DNA of 64,000 nucleotides from Tenrec ecaudatus (Eukaryota > Chordata > Mammalia > Afrosoricida > Tenrecidae). Below, in pieces: positions 1 through 14,859 of the stretch. How positions within the stretch are numbered: position 1 is the first letter of the stretch; every line of letters starts with the position of its first letter. Under the pieces are notes generated by a model. It was not told the DNA's origin. It saw only the letters and a list, made by a program, of their open reading frames with translations, and searched no databases. Location: the NCBI RefSeq assembly GCF_050624435.1, contig NC_134543.1, positions 126,509,475 through 126,573,474 of the forward strand. The letters are read 5' to 3'. The position numbers and the translations under genes are program-made.

Positions 1-199
1 TATTTTCCTTTGAATCATATTTCCTACCATCATTTCCACATGTCAGAATATTGGGAGGTTTAGTGTCCCTTGAGGATAATTGACCTAATCTAAGTTCATG
101 CAGTGTTTGTGACTATTGTATGTGGGTTCACAGGGAATCAGAACTGACGACAGGACCCCTAGCAATGACACAGCATCATCAAAACAAGACCTGCTATGT

Positions 200-390
200 T
201 TGAGGCTAGCATTGCAGCCACTGTATCAATGCATCTCCTTGAGGACTTGACAGAAGGAAAGGTCTTCTCCATGGTCATTTCAGTCAGCACAGGACATCTT
301 CAGATTATCAGACTGCAGTCTGAGGACACTGCCGCCTATGACTATGTAAGAAACAGTGAAAACCCACATCCCGAAAATGCCAGCATCCCG
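200..390 (+). pseudogene. Immunoglobulin heavy-chain V segment pseudogene (clan I-like) with 23-bp-spacer RSS
   Basis: Positions 251-352 translate to a framework-3-like stretch: a 'VFSMVISVST' segment, then 'LQIIRLQSEDTAAYDY', matching the familiar clan I (VH1/VH7) pattern of an SVST motif, a hydrophobic L-Q-I strand and the EDTA-Y turn. The conserved cysteine of the final Y-Y-C is lost (Y-D-Y). Directly after it, 352-358 reads AACAGTG (consensus CACAGTG). A 23-bp spacer (359-381) beginning 'aaaacccacatcc' follows, as in human IGHV1 signals, and then a decayed nonamer at 382-390. Framework 1 and the CDRs upstream are not recognisable, so this is a degraded segment. It could be part of the IGH locus or an orphon copy; the window cannot tell which. 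Confidence 0.68.
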
Positions 391-399
391 GGACAGAGG

Positions 400-1430
400 G
401 AACAACTTTGACAATTTGTTTGCTGTCCTTCTTTGACTCAAGTCATACAATTAGGCCATAAACACAGTCACTGAATCAACTTGAACTCACAGGGGCATTT
501 TAGGGTCTGGATTGTAAATTTTTGGGAAGCAGATTCTTTAATCCTTCTCCCTAGAAGCTGGATTTCAGGCGGTCAATGCCCTACTCACCGTGCAGCCAGG
601 GTTTCTATATGCTCACAGCAATTAAAGCAATCAAAACCAACCAAGTACTGTTTTAGATTCCATTGGGGTGACTCTGATTCACTGTGTCACATTGTGCAAA
701 GAGTGGAACTGCATTTCTATTTTAAAGGCTGAGACCTTTGAGAACTAATTCACTATGCCTGACTTCCAAGGCCTTCTGGGTGAGTTTGAATCACCAGCCA
801 GCCATTTGGTTCGCAGTGCAGTGCTGTAAGAATGTCTCTTGACTCTTGTGCCCCATTTTATAATTTTGAAAATGCTGTCCAGGCCTCTTCAGTCACTAAA
901 GTATGTAACCTCTTTCTCTTCCACACCCAGTTTTGCCACTTTGCAGTGTATTATTACCCAAATGTCAACATCCTCCAGCTCTCAGTATGTGCCCTTTTTC
1001 CCATACCCCATTCCACCCTGCCTCACAAAGTTAAAAAGATTAATGCTTAGCTTCTGTAAACTGCTTGCTGAAAGGAATGTGGCACTCCCAACCCTTCCCT
1101 GCTTACCCACCGAAAGAAATGTAATATTCTCAACCCCTCCTGATTGCCAAACTGGCTTCAGTTTTTGTCCTTATAAACCCGCATGAATATCATTTTGGGC
1201 CTTGAGTCATTCTGGAGAGGCTTGAATCTTCCCCAAAGCCACCGGCTAGAATTAAGACTCCCAATTTGGACATAAAAGAAATTACACCATTTGTGCACAT
1301 CAGAAGACAGCATGAGAAAAGTGAAATGAGAGCCCATGGACTGGGAAATTATTTTTACCAATGACACATCAGACAAAGGGCTAAATACAAAATTATACAG
1401 AACTCTACATCTAAATAAGAAATAACAAGA
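400..1430. other. No gene seen
   Basis: About 1 kb of ordinary mixed-composition DNA between the V-segment remnant and an L1 fragment. Short open frames on both strands have no recognisable domains or splice context. I see nothing to annotate. Confidence 0.5.
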
Positions 1431-1830
1431 CCCAATCAAAAAACTGTGAAGACAACAAAAAGTACTTCACCAAAAATGAAATACGCATGATTAACAAACA
1501 TGAAAAAATCCTCACGGTCACTAGCCTTCAGGAAGACACAAATTCAAACCACAATGAGATAGCACTTACCCCCTACAATGCCATCCCAAACCAGAGAATC
1601 AAAACAACAAATGCTGGAGAGGACATGAGGGATTGGCATTCATATATACTGCTGGTGGAGTTCTAAACACATACAGCCACTGTGGAAATCAATGTGGCAC
1701 TACTTAAAAAAACGAGAAATTGAAATCCCATATGATCCAGCAATATCACGATTAGGTATCATGGCATTCATAGAGAAATATATTTTAAAAAACAACAAAG
1801 TTAAACAGAGATAAAGCTCAACCGAAAAGA
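1430..1830 (+). mobile_element. L1 LINE fragment (ORF2 3' region)
   Basis: The text follows the standard mammalian L1 ORF2 3' end: 'caaaccacaatgagatagca', then 'aacaacaaatgctggagagg', 'atactgctggtggagttc', 'ccactgtggaaatcaatgtg' and 'gatccagcaatatcacga'. Many substitutions and small indels break the frame, so this is an old, inactive copy. Confidence 0.85.
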
Positions 1831-3490
1831 AGAGGAATATTAAAAACTACAATAGATTTAAAATGGGTCAAAAAGGATAAAGAGTTATATTTTAACTTAA
1901 CTGTATCTGCAATAATCTACCTTCCAAAGAATGCTGCATGAGAGCAAGGCCATTCACATTCCTGTTCTATGGTCAAAGTACTTCTCCGGTTAATATAGTT
2001 AGCATGGGTCAAAAGAGAGATTAAATGTAAAATCAGATACTGATCTTGATATCAATGTACATATGTGCACAGGACGAGTCTATCAGGCTTTCCCAGTTTC
2101 TGTATTCATGTGATTTCCTGCAGGATTTACACTGCAGTCCTACAATGTGGCAGACATTTTGTTCAGCCCTTCTGTCCAATTAGTGCATCAGTTTATCCTA
2201 TGGGCTTTGTGTAACATCAAAGAAAATGTCATTGGATACTGGAGGCGCTGCCAGTCACTAAATGCATTCACACTGCCACATTCCCTGTATCCATATGGTG
2301 TCTCTGCTGTACAAATCCTCTATTGTCACATGACTCCTTTCAGGCTAAAGGCCAGTCAACTAGAACTACCTTGGTTAAAACCCTAGTATAGTTTACTGAC
2401 GCACTGAGAGAACCCAAAGAGGGTATTTGCAAAGTCACTATGTTGCCAGAGCTTTCCTTCTCCATGCGATCACTGGTATGAGATATCACATGGCTTCCTG
2501 TGGAGTTTCCCATCTTGACTGAATTTAAGGCTTGTCAATTTTGTGTCTTTATGTCAAGAAAATTTAGAAACATAGGTAAAAGTTTGTTACCCATACTCAT
2601 TACAGCTACATGGTAACTGTCCTACATGAAATCATTTATGAGACATGAGCTCTTCATTTTAAAAAAACTTTATGATTTAAAACTTTACAGAGTAAATTGG
2701 TTTTCCATTCAACAATTCATACATTGATTGCAGTCCCTGGGATGTACCAGCCTTCTTCCCACTTGCACCCTCCTTGTGTTTTTATACCAGTCATCCTTCT
2801 TGCCTGTTCCTTCTAGCTTCCAAGTGTTCTTATCCATAAGCAAATGCTGTCTTTTGCTTTAGTATGGGTGATTATTCTAAGGAGTGTATACCTCTCAGAT
2901 GTTATTCTTTCCCTCCGAGCCTGTATGTTATTGGGCTGAAAGCTGAGTCAGAGGAGTGAGTACAGATCCAACAGTGAAGTGTCGCTAAAGGCCATAATCT
3001 GGGGATTCCAAGTCTCCTTCAGACCAGTAAGCCGGATCTATTTTATGATTTTGGTTTTGTTCCATTTTCTTCTCCCACTTGACTCAGGACCCTCTTTTGT
3101 GATCCCTTTGAGAGTAATTAGCAATGGAAGCTGAGCATCTAGTTCTTCTGGTCTCAGTGTTGTGGAGGCTGAGGTTTGCTATGGCCCATTCATCCTCTGT
3201 ATTAATTGTTCCGATACATCTAAGAGCAGGCAAATGGGGCAGGCACAACTGGCATCTGGGTGGGCACTGTACTGCTTGGTACATCTATGAGCCAGAAATG
3301 CCAGGTTCAGCTCTCTTTCGGGCACTGAAAGCTGGAAAAGCAATGAGGTACCCATGTACCCCGTGGAAGTCTGGAAGGTCCTCTCCCCACAAAGGTGGGC
3401 CATGTCAGTAGAAGGACATCAGTGCAGAACATGGGTCCCCATATGGTACGTCACAATTGTCTGTTCCCATGTTTGACCCAGGCCAAACTC
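1830..3490. other. No gene seen (distal flank of the ZNF gene)
   Basis: AT-rich DNA with short open frames on both strands and no recognisable domain. Part of 3.0-3.5 kb may be 3' untranslated or former coding sequence of the minus-strand zinc-finger gene. I could not place a polyadenylation site with confidence. Confidence 0.4.
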
Positions 3491-3794
3491 TAGCACCTCT
3501 TCCTGTTTTGAAAGCTTTGTTACACTAACTCCAAAGGAAAGGTTTTCTTGTTAGGAATTTTCTCATGTTTAACAAGACCTGATTTCCACATATAAGATTT
3601 TCCACATTTAATTCATGCAAAGGGTTTCTTTCCTTTGTGAAATCTCTGATGTGCTATAAAGCATCACATCTGGCTGAAAGCTTTACCACACTCACCATAT
3701 ACATTGGGGTTTTTCTCCTGTGAATTCATAGATTAGTTTCAAGATTTCCTTTCTGAATGAAGCCTTTGCCACATTCACCACATACATGGGGTTT
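3490..3794 (-). pseudogene. Decayed C2H2 finger remnants beyond the ZNF stop codon
   Basis: On the minus strand, immediately past the TAG at 3795-3797, the text continues as finger sequence: [20 protein letters not shown] in the same frame. It is then broken by a stop, and after a frame change a GEKPQC linker, a HQRFHKGKKPF piece and a KCGKSYMWKSGLVKHEK piece follow. Roughly three to four fingers can be traced, all with lost cysteines or histidines, stops or frame changes. The ancestral array was therefore longer than the one now encoded. These remnants now serve at most as 3' untranslated sequence. Confidence 0.7.
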
Positions 3795-5851
3795 CTATCC
3801 AGTATGAGTTCGCTGATGAGCAGTGAGAGAAGCCATCCAGATAAAGGCTTTTCCACATTCAGGACATACATAGGGTTTCTCTCCAGTATGAGTTCGCTGA
3901 TGAAAAGTGAGAGAAGTCTTCCTGATAAAGCCTTTTCCACATTCAGCACATACATAGGGTTTCTCTCTAGTATGAGTTCGCTGATGAGCAGTGAGAGAAG
4001 CCATCCAGATAAAGGCTTTGCCACATTCACCACATACATGGGGTTTTTCTCCAGTATGAATTCGCTGATGAACAGTGAGAGTGGTCTTTCTGATAAAGGC
4101 TTTTCCACATTCAGGACATACATAGGGTTTCTCTCCAGTATGAGTTCGCTGATGAGCACTGAGGGAAATCTTCCAGATAAAGGCTTTTCCACATTCACTA
4201 CATACATGGGGTTTCTCTCCAGTGTGAGTTCGCTGATGAACAGTGAGAGCAGTCTTCCTGCTAAAGCCTTTGCCACATTCACCACATACATGGGGTTTCT
4301 CTCCAGTATGAGTTCGCTGATGAGCAGTGAGAGCAGTCTTCCTAATAAAGGATTTTCCACATTCACTGCATACATGGGGTTTCTCTCCAGAATGAGTTCG
4401 CTGATGAACAGTGAGAGCAGTCTTCCTGATAAAGGCTTTTCCACATTCACTGCATACGTGGGGTTTCTCTCCAGAATGAGTTCGCTGATGAACAGTGAGC
4501 TCATTCATCGTGAAAAAGGCTTTTCCACATTCACCACATACATAGGGTTTCTCTCCAGAATGAGTTCGCTGATGAACAGTGAGCGCAGTCTTCCAGATAA
4601 AGGCTTTTCCACATTCACCACATACATGGGGTTTCTCTCCAGTATGAGTTCGCTGATGATCAGTGAGTCCATCCTTCCTGATAAAGGCTTTTCCACATTG
4701 ACCACATACATGGGGTTTCTCTCCACTATGAGTTCGCTGATGAACAGTGAGAGCAGTCTTCCAGATAAAGGCTTTCCCACATTCACCACATACATGGGGT
4801 TTCTCTCCAGTATGAGTTCGCTGATGATCAGTGAGACCATTCTTCCTGATAAAGGCTTTTCCACATTGACCACATACATGGGGTTTCTCTCCAGTATGAA
4901 TTCGCTGATGAATAGTGAGAGCAGTCTTCTTGATAAAGGTTTTTCCACATTGACCACATACATGGGGTTTATCTCCTGTTTGAATTATCTTATGTGCTAT
5001 AAGGTGTTGCTTCTGGTTTGAAGTTTTACCATGCTCACCACGCACATAGGGTTTTACTCCTGCATGAGTTTGTAGGCGAGTTTTGAGATGTGCATTCTGA
5101 ATGAAGCCTTTGCCACCTTCACCACATACGTGGGGTTTCTCTCCAGTATGAGTTTGCTGATGAACAGTGAGATCACTCTTCCTGGTGAAGCCTTTCCCAC
5201 ATTCACTGCATACATAGGACATTCCTGCCACATGAGGTTCCTGATATCCCTCGAGGTATGATTTACTGTGAAAAGTTTTCCCACATTGCAAGCATTTTCC
5301 TAGCTTTTGTCCTTCATGAGCTTTTTGACAATGTTCATTGAGTTGGAACACTTTCTTGAATTTTTGCCCACACTGACTGCATTCATAGGTCTTATCTAGT
5401 TTATCAATGATCTGGTGCTCACAGAGCAAAGACTCCTCGATGAAGGCTGTCCCACATTTATTGCCTGTGTTTGGTTTCTCAATTTCATCAGACTCCTGAT
5501 GCTGAATGCATTGTGACTTCATGAGCCTGGGTGGTTCACACTCAGGGAATTTCATTTCAGTACAAAATTGATCTTGTTCAACATGGAGAAGAGTTTTCTC
5601 ATCTCCATTGAGCACAACTGACTTCTGTATTTTGTTGCTCCTGTTCTGCTTTAATTCCAGAATGATTAAATCTGATTTTATAATTTTTTCATGTAAACCA
5701 AACATCTCATAGTTTTCCTTTGGAAAAAAATTATTTTTGTGCTGCGAATTAATACTTTCCAATGTACTAAATTTGTAGCATTGTTCCATTCTGTCCATGC
5801 ATCTTTCACACTGCAAGTTCTCAAGCAAATGATCATCATCTTTCTGGATTT
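3795..5851 (-). CDS. KRAB zinc-finger protein, terminal exon (C2H2 array)
   Basis: This is the last exon of a minus-strand KRAB-ZNF gene, a family of nuclear DNA-binding repressors that recruit KAP1/TRIM28 and mostly target transposable elements. A splice acceptor (cttttatag) at 5852-5860 gives an exon start at 5851. Its phase joins the 'g' left over from the KRAB exon to form Glu-Ile-Gln-Lys. A roughly 150-residue spacer precedes the fingers. The first finger is canonical ([10 protein letters not shown]-x4-H), the second has lost its first His, the third is canonical, and the fourth and fifth are degenerate (CGEGG; no Cys). Then come 14 consecutive perfect 28-residue fingers with TGEKP-type linkers. 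The frame ends at TAG (3795-3797) inside the linker after the last complete finger. Recognition positions are unusually uniform (R-T-A-V, W-T-A-V, W-A-S-A). The gene is probably functional; no orthologue is assigned. Confidence 0.88.
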
Positions 5852-6116
5852 CTATAAAAGAACAGAACATTGACTCTTTTCAACATCTTGAAATATAATG
5901 GACTCCTTAAAATATGCATTGATACAAAGTAGATCTTTAGTGACAACCCCCTTATATTAATACAAATAAAACACTATGCTTAATGTTTATTGCCCATCGG
6001 AAGATACAATAATGTAAATAATCCAAATGGTAAAAATAGTTATTGTAGAAATCAGGTTGGATATGAAACTAGTGAATGAACACAGAGTTGGTATTTGCTA
6101 AAAGAGGGACATGATA

Positions 6117-6175
6117 TGTATGAACTGTGATAAGAATTGTATGAGCCCCAATAAATTGTTAAAAAAAAAAGAGGG
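6117..6175 (+). mobile_element. Tenrec-type retroposon tail (truncated)
   Basis: The segment 'ctgtgataagaattgtatga' followed by 'gccccaataaa' and an A-run is the 3' terminus of the retroposon family seen complete at 38.98-41.14 kb. Only the last 55 bp or so remain. Confidence 0.65.
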
Positions 6176-6459
6176 ACATGAAAATATTCAACAAATGTAA
6201 TACACGGAAGACACTGAGACCAGTAGACTGTAGGCGTGATAGGCTTGCTAAATCTAGAGTTCAGATGTATTCACTCCATCAGTCTTTACTGAAAGACAAC
6301 TAAGTACCAGATAAAATTGGGAATGTGAAAAATGCAGAATGTTCTACTTGGGAGGAAACAATTTTCACAGGTATATATGAAAGGGATTATGGTACAGAAA
6401 CATATTCTTTATGTTTATGGAGCCTGTATTCTAGCTCACACCACTCACCTTTCAGTGTT

Positions 6460-6815
6460 GTGTTGAGGTGGCTTGCATGTTGCTGTGATGCCAGAAGCAA
6501 TGCCACCCAGTATTTCAAAGACAAGCAGGATCACCCATGGTGCACAGGTCTTAGTGGATTCTCCAGAAATAGGGACTGGGAGGAAGACCTGGTGATCTAC
6601 TTCTGGAACATGCACCCCTCAGGTTTAATGGCAATGAAACAACACTGAACAAGTACTAAATCCTCAATGTACAGTCACGGTAATGATGTGGATGGAGGGG
6701 AGCTTTGGAGACCTTCAATGGTTGACATGGCATGACTGAAAATGAGAAAAAATAACTGCAAACATCCTCTAATACTTGAAGACAGAATATATGAAGTCTT
6801 ATCAAGAAAAAAATT
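6460..6815 (+). mobile_element. RTE/BovB-type LINE, 5' part
   Basis: Text such as 'ttgcatgttgctgtgatgcc', 'gcaggatcacccatggtg' and later 'gaccttcaatggttgacatg' and 'aactgcaaacatcc' resembles the 5' region of the RTE-type LINE common in afrotherian genomes. The 36.3-kb copy overlaps its downstream end. Frames are broken. Confidence 0.55.
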
Positions 6816-8194
6816 GCAATTTTTCAAAACAAAATGGAATGTTTAAAAATTGATAGTGTATGAATTATTCAGCTTTAATAGACTGGCACTGGCTATTTTT
6901 AATTAGATATCAAGTGGTTTATAAGGCTGAGGCTGACAACTTCAAGAAAATTGGCATCATATTCATTATCAAAAAGTACATGGCAAGATCTTCCCTGAAG
7001 TACAATTCCGTCAGTGGTGGGTTAATATTCATATGCCTGCAAGTAAGACCAGTTACTACAAGTGTTATTTAGATTTGTGCACCAACTGTTTAAGCAAACA
7101 TAGAGCATGGGATCCAGCCCCACAGTCGAAAGGGCCCTTAGGAATAACATATGCAATTAAGAAAGATAAAGCAGACTGCAAAAACAGGGTAGAGTGGCTT
7201 CATCTCAAATACCAGAATAAGATAGTGAGGTCATTTAACAGTGAGTTTATATAGCAGTGAGGCGTGGAAGCCTCCAGAAAGCACAGACATAACTGAACGG
7301 ACAAGTGTGAATGTGGGAATATCCTGAATTCTTTTAGAACACTTCATGATAAGTGTCAGGCTGTGGGAAACTGAGGACCAAGAAGAGAGTGGATGCAGAT
7401 AAATTCTTTATTCTCAGAATTGAAGAAGATTGCAAGGTCAGGTATCTGGTTGGAGGGAGGCATTCACATTTGTAAGCTGGAGAAGGGTCACATTCCTAAT
7501 TAAAAATCATCCACAGAATATCCTCTCATTATCATGCTACCTTAATGATGCCTCATACAAGCACATGGCTAATTACTATCTGCCAGCAGCTTTAACTACA
7601 AGAGCAGACATGTTGTTATTGTTCTCCCTGCTCAGGAGACAGTTACTCCCCTCCACCTGCCCTCAGTCTTAGCGCTAGTCTTAGGTGGCTCACCCAATTA
7701 GTTCAGGGACCTCCAGGGTAAAGATACTGCCTACCTTGTTAAGTAGGTAGGTGTCTCTGTGTGTGTGGGAGGTGGAGGGGCGGGGGGAAGGGAGCTGGCT
7801 GCATGCCCTGGGATGATATAAATTGGTGAAAGAATACAAAGCCTTTCTATGTCTGCCCTTCAATTTCACAACCATCTCTTAGGACCCATCCAGAAGGCAT
7901 TTAAGAGACAAAGGGATAGTTGATTCCTTGAGTGACAGCAACAAAGGGAAGCTGATTGCTTTTAAAGCTAGGCATCTCTCAGCTGAGTAGCCAGAAGTCA
8001 GGCGCCTGTAGCAGCTGTATACTAACATCTTACTGGAGGGCAGTTGTGGAGAACACTCTATCTGGAGATTGTGCATTATCAGCTCTAGCTTTATCCATGG
8101 GGCTTGTGGAGGAGGTTTTCTTCTAACACTAGCACTGGTCTTCCAAGGCCTGTGGTCAGGAGTATAGAGATAAGGCTGCTCACACTTTCATCCA

Positions 8195-8372
8195 GGTTCT
8201 GTTTTCCACAATAAAGAAATTGAGGGTGGGGAAGGGAGGGGATAAAGGAGAACTGAAAGAATTCAAGAAGAAAATGTTTTGAAACAGTGGTAGCAATTGT
8301 ACAGTACTGCTCGATGTGACTGAACTATGGAATGTTATGATTTCTGTAAGAGCTCCTAATAAAATTTAAATA
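8195..8372 (+). mobile_element. Diverged tenrec-type retroposon tail
   Basis: It has the purine-rich 'gggaagggaggggataaagg' stretch, 'agaaaatgttttgaaa', and a terminal 'gagctcctaataaaat', in the order found in the better copies at 26 and 36 kb, but with heavy divergence. Confidence 0.55.
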
Positions 8373-8375
8373 AGC

Positions 8376-8440
8376 ATATATATATATAGATATATATATA
8401 TATAGATATATATATATATAGATATATAGAGAGAGAATGT
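8376..8440. repeat. (TA)n microsatellite with GATA interruptions
   Basis: Runs of TATATA separated by regularly spaced 'gatata' interruptions, ending in GAGAGAG. It starts at the retroposon's 3' end, a usual birthplace for microsatellites. Confidence 0.9.
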
Positions 8441-9729
8441 CACATAACTTTTGCAGCCTGACATTGATCAACCATACAATCATGTACACTGAAGAATGCA
8501 AAATTTGGGAACAGTATCAGTAGTTGGAAAATGTGGCCTTAGTGACAGAAATGACACACAAGTTTACTATTAAATTTTGAGACTAATGATGAATTCACAG
8601 AAAATTCCTTATTAAGCAACAGAAATGGAAACTATACACATGGATCTTTCGGAGTGGAACAAACAAAAAACCAATTCAACCACATCTATAGACAGAAATG
8701 ATGGAGAAGCTCATTAATCAAAACAAGGCAAGACTGATGACTGAAGACTAATGACTGAGGCAAGATGAGTTGTGGGATGACACCAGGGACATCATCATAC
8801 ATATGGAAACGAAAAGGCTACTAAAAGAGAGAAAATAAGAGAGAGAGCAATATTGAATATACTGTGCGTTATCTGAATAACAACAACAACAACAAAATAC
8901 CTGTTGGAACATACAGCCAAACTGTTCTTTGGAAGCAGCAAAGGTCAACCTTCAGGCTTTGGACTTGTTAAGAAGGGGTGGGCCTAAGGAAGGCATACTG
9001 CATAGTAAGGAATATATAGCAGACATGTATTTAATTTTAAAAAAACAACAAGAATTCAGGATGTTAAAAATCTCCTTTCCACTTAAAAAATTATCAGAGG
9101 AACAGACAAATTTTAAAAAATCTTACAAGCAGAAAAAATTTGGAGGTACAATGCTAAAGTATATCTTTAGCTGATAACAGTTTTCTTGCTAGAAAGATGA
9201 TTTTAGATACCTAAAAATAACAGAAGTCATAAATGTGTTTCACCCAAAGGAGTCAAATATGAGAAAATAAAAGAATTCCAACAGAGAAGGCAATTTGACC
9301 ATCTCTATTAGAAAACAGAAAGACATTATTATACCAGAATGAAGAAAGCTTTAAAGGGACAGAAAAACAAATGAGAAAATGGATGCCAACATTTTTAGAG
9401 AAACCCCAAGGGGGTCAGCTACGGAAGTACTAAGGAGACCCGTTTATGGTGGGAGCTCAAGATCCAAGATGTCTCAAAGGGTAATCCATTCTTTCTCAGC
9501 AGGGGAGGAATGTGCTGTATTCAGAGGACAGCTACAAATTCAGAGTTTTCTGTTTGGAGAGATCTTGCAAGATGGATTTTCATAGTAAGGTAGAAGTATA
9601 TAAAAGAAGGGAAGTTTTGAGAATCTTAAAGAAATTATGGAAGCAAACATACAATAGTATAAATCAAATAAATGGAAATCTAATCTCTTAAGAGCTACAG
9701 GAGTACTTCTCTCAACTTCTTGGAAAAGT

Positions 9730-9815
9730 GAGCTATCACATTCAAAGAAGCACACATTTGTATGCATTTTCCAATACCTACCACGGATGTGAGGTTTTCT
9801 GCCAGTTGAATCAAC
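9730..9815 (-). pseudogene. Zinc-finger-like fragment in the ZNF intron
   Basis: The minus strand reads STGRKPHIRGRYWKMHT, which resembles a finger linker (TGEKPH) followed by a finger that has lost its cysteines. It may be a remnant of a second finger exon of the same or a duplicated ZNF gene. It is short, so chance similarity is possible. Confidence 0.35.
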
Positions 9816-10172
9816 TCCCCCAGCCAACTCCCCCTTAAGATATTTTGACCATGCACATGAAAAACATCCACTATGGCTTGTTTCTAATAGTGACCACAGA
9901 TCTCCTTATTGGAAGAGAAAGCTTCTGGGATGTCAGCTAGATAACCTGTTTATGAGAAATCACAGACTCTTAGACACACCAAAATTAGTCTAAAGTTTGT
10001 AAAACCTGAAGAATGTTGTATATCTAGGAAAACCGTGTTCAAAGGAACAAAATAAAGGGTGTTTTCTCAAGGATAGAAGACCTTACCCATTAACTTAGGA
10101 CCAGAGAATACAATGAGAACCTACCCCTTTGAGAACACCACAGACACTGCAAGGATTTCAACACTTAAGCTA

Positions 10173-14326
<4,154 letters not shown>

Positions 14327-14520
14327 TAGTGGTTCTCAACCTGTGGGCTGCGACCCCTTTGAGGGGTTGAATGACTGTTTCACAGGGGCCGCCTGATTCA
14401 TAACAGTAGCAAAATTACAGTTATGAAGTAGCAATGAAAATAATTTCATGGTTGGAGGGTCACCACAACATGAAGAACTGTATTAAAGGGTCGCAGCATT
14501 AGGCAGGTTGAAAACTACTG
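14327..14520 (+). mobile_element. SPIN hAT transposon, short non-autonomous copy
   Basis: Terminal inverted repeats are TAGTGGTTCTCAACC on the left and the complement of GTTGAAAACTACTG on the right, the CAGTGGTTCTCAACC-type SPIN ends. Flanks are 'agttagat' (14319-14326) and 'agttagtt' (14521-14528), an 8-bp target duplication with one mismatch, as expected for hAT. The inside reads 'cctgattcataacagtagc' and 'aaattacagttatgaagtag'. There is no coding capacity at 194 bp. Confidence 0.9.
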
Positions 14521-14622
14521 AGTTAGTTGGCCCATACAAGCATAAAGTCTTTCTATCTAAGGCCCTTCACTTCTTCCAAATATTTACGTGGGTTTGTTGC
14601 CCACCAACTTGAATGAGGCAAA

Positions 14623-14840
14623 GGAGCCCTAGTCGCATAGTGGTTACTGTTGGGCTGCTAAATACAAGGTCAGCAGTTAAAAACCACCAATTTCTCCTCA
14701 AAAAAAGATGGGCTTTCTCTTCCCACGAGTGACATGGCTTCCTCCTCCGCTACAGTTACAGTTTTGGAAACCCACCGGGCTGTTCCATCCTGTCATCTGG
14801 GCTCGCTACGAGTCAGTGTCAACTTGATGGCAGTGAGTTT
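14623..14840 (+). mobile_element. AfroSINE
   Basis: tRNA-like head 'gccctagtcgcatagtggtt', 'gggctgct', 'aaggtcagcagtt', then 'gctacgagtcagtgtcaa' and 'tggcagtgagttt' at the tail: the AfroSINE structure. Moderately diverged. Confidence 0.9.
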
Positions 14841-14859
14841 CTTTTATTTGGTTTAAGAG

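Noticed and set aside
3786-5021. 411-codon plus-strand open frame
   Set aside because: It is the complement of the zinc-finger array. The 84-bp period keeps the opposite strand open; the peptide is a repeat with no known domain.
14327-14520. Old placental hAT (Charlie/MER5) instead of SPIN
   Set aside because: The CAGTGGTTCTCAACC ends, internal 'cataacagtagcaaaatta' text and the related 51.7-kb copy with 'ccaatggtcttag' fit SPIN.
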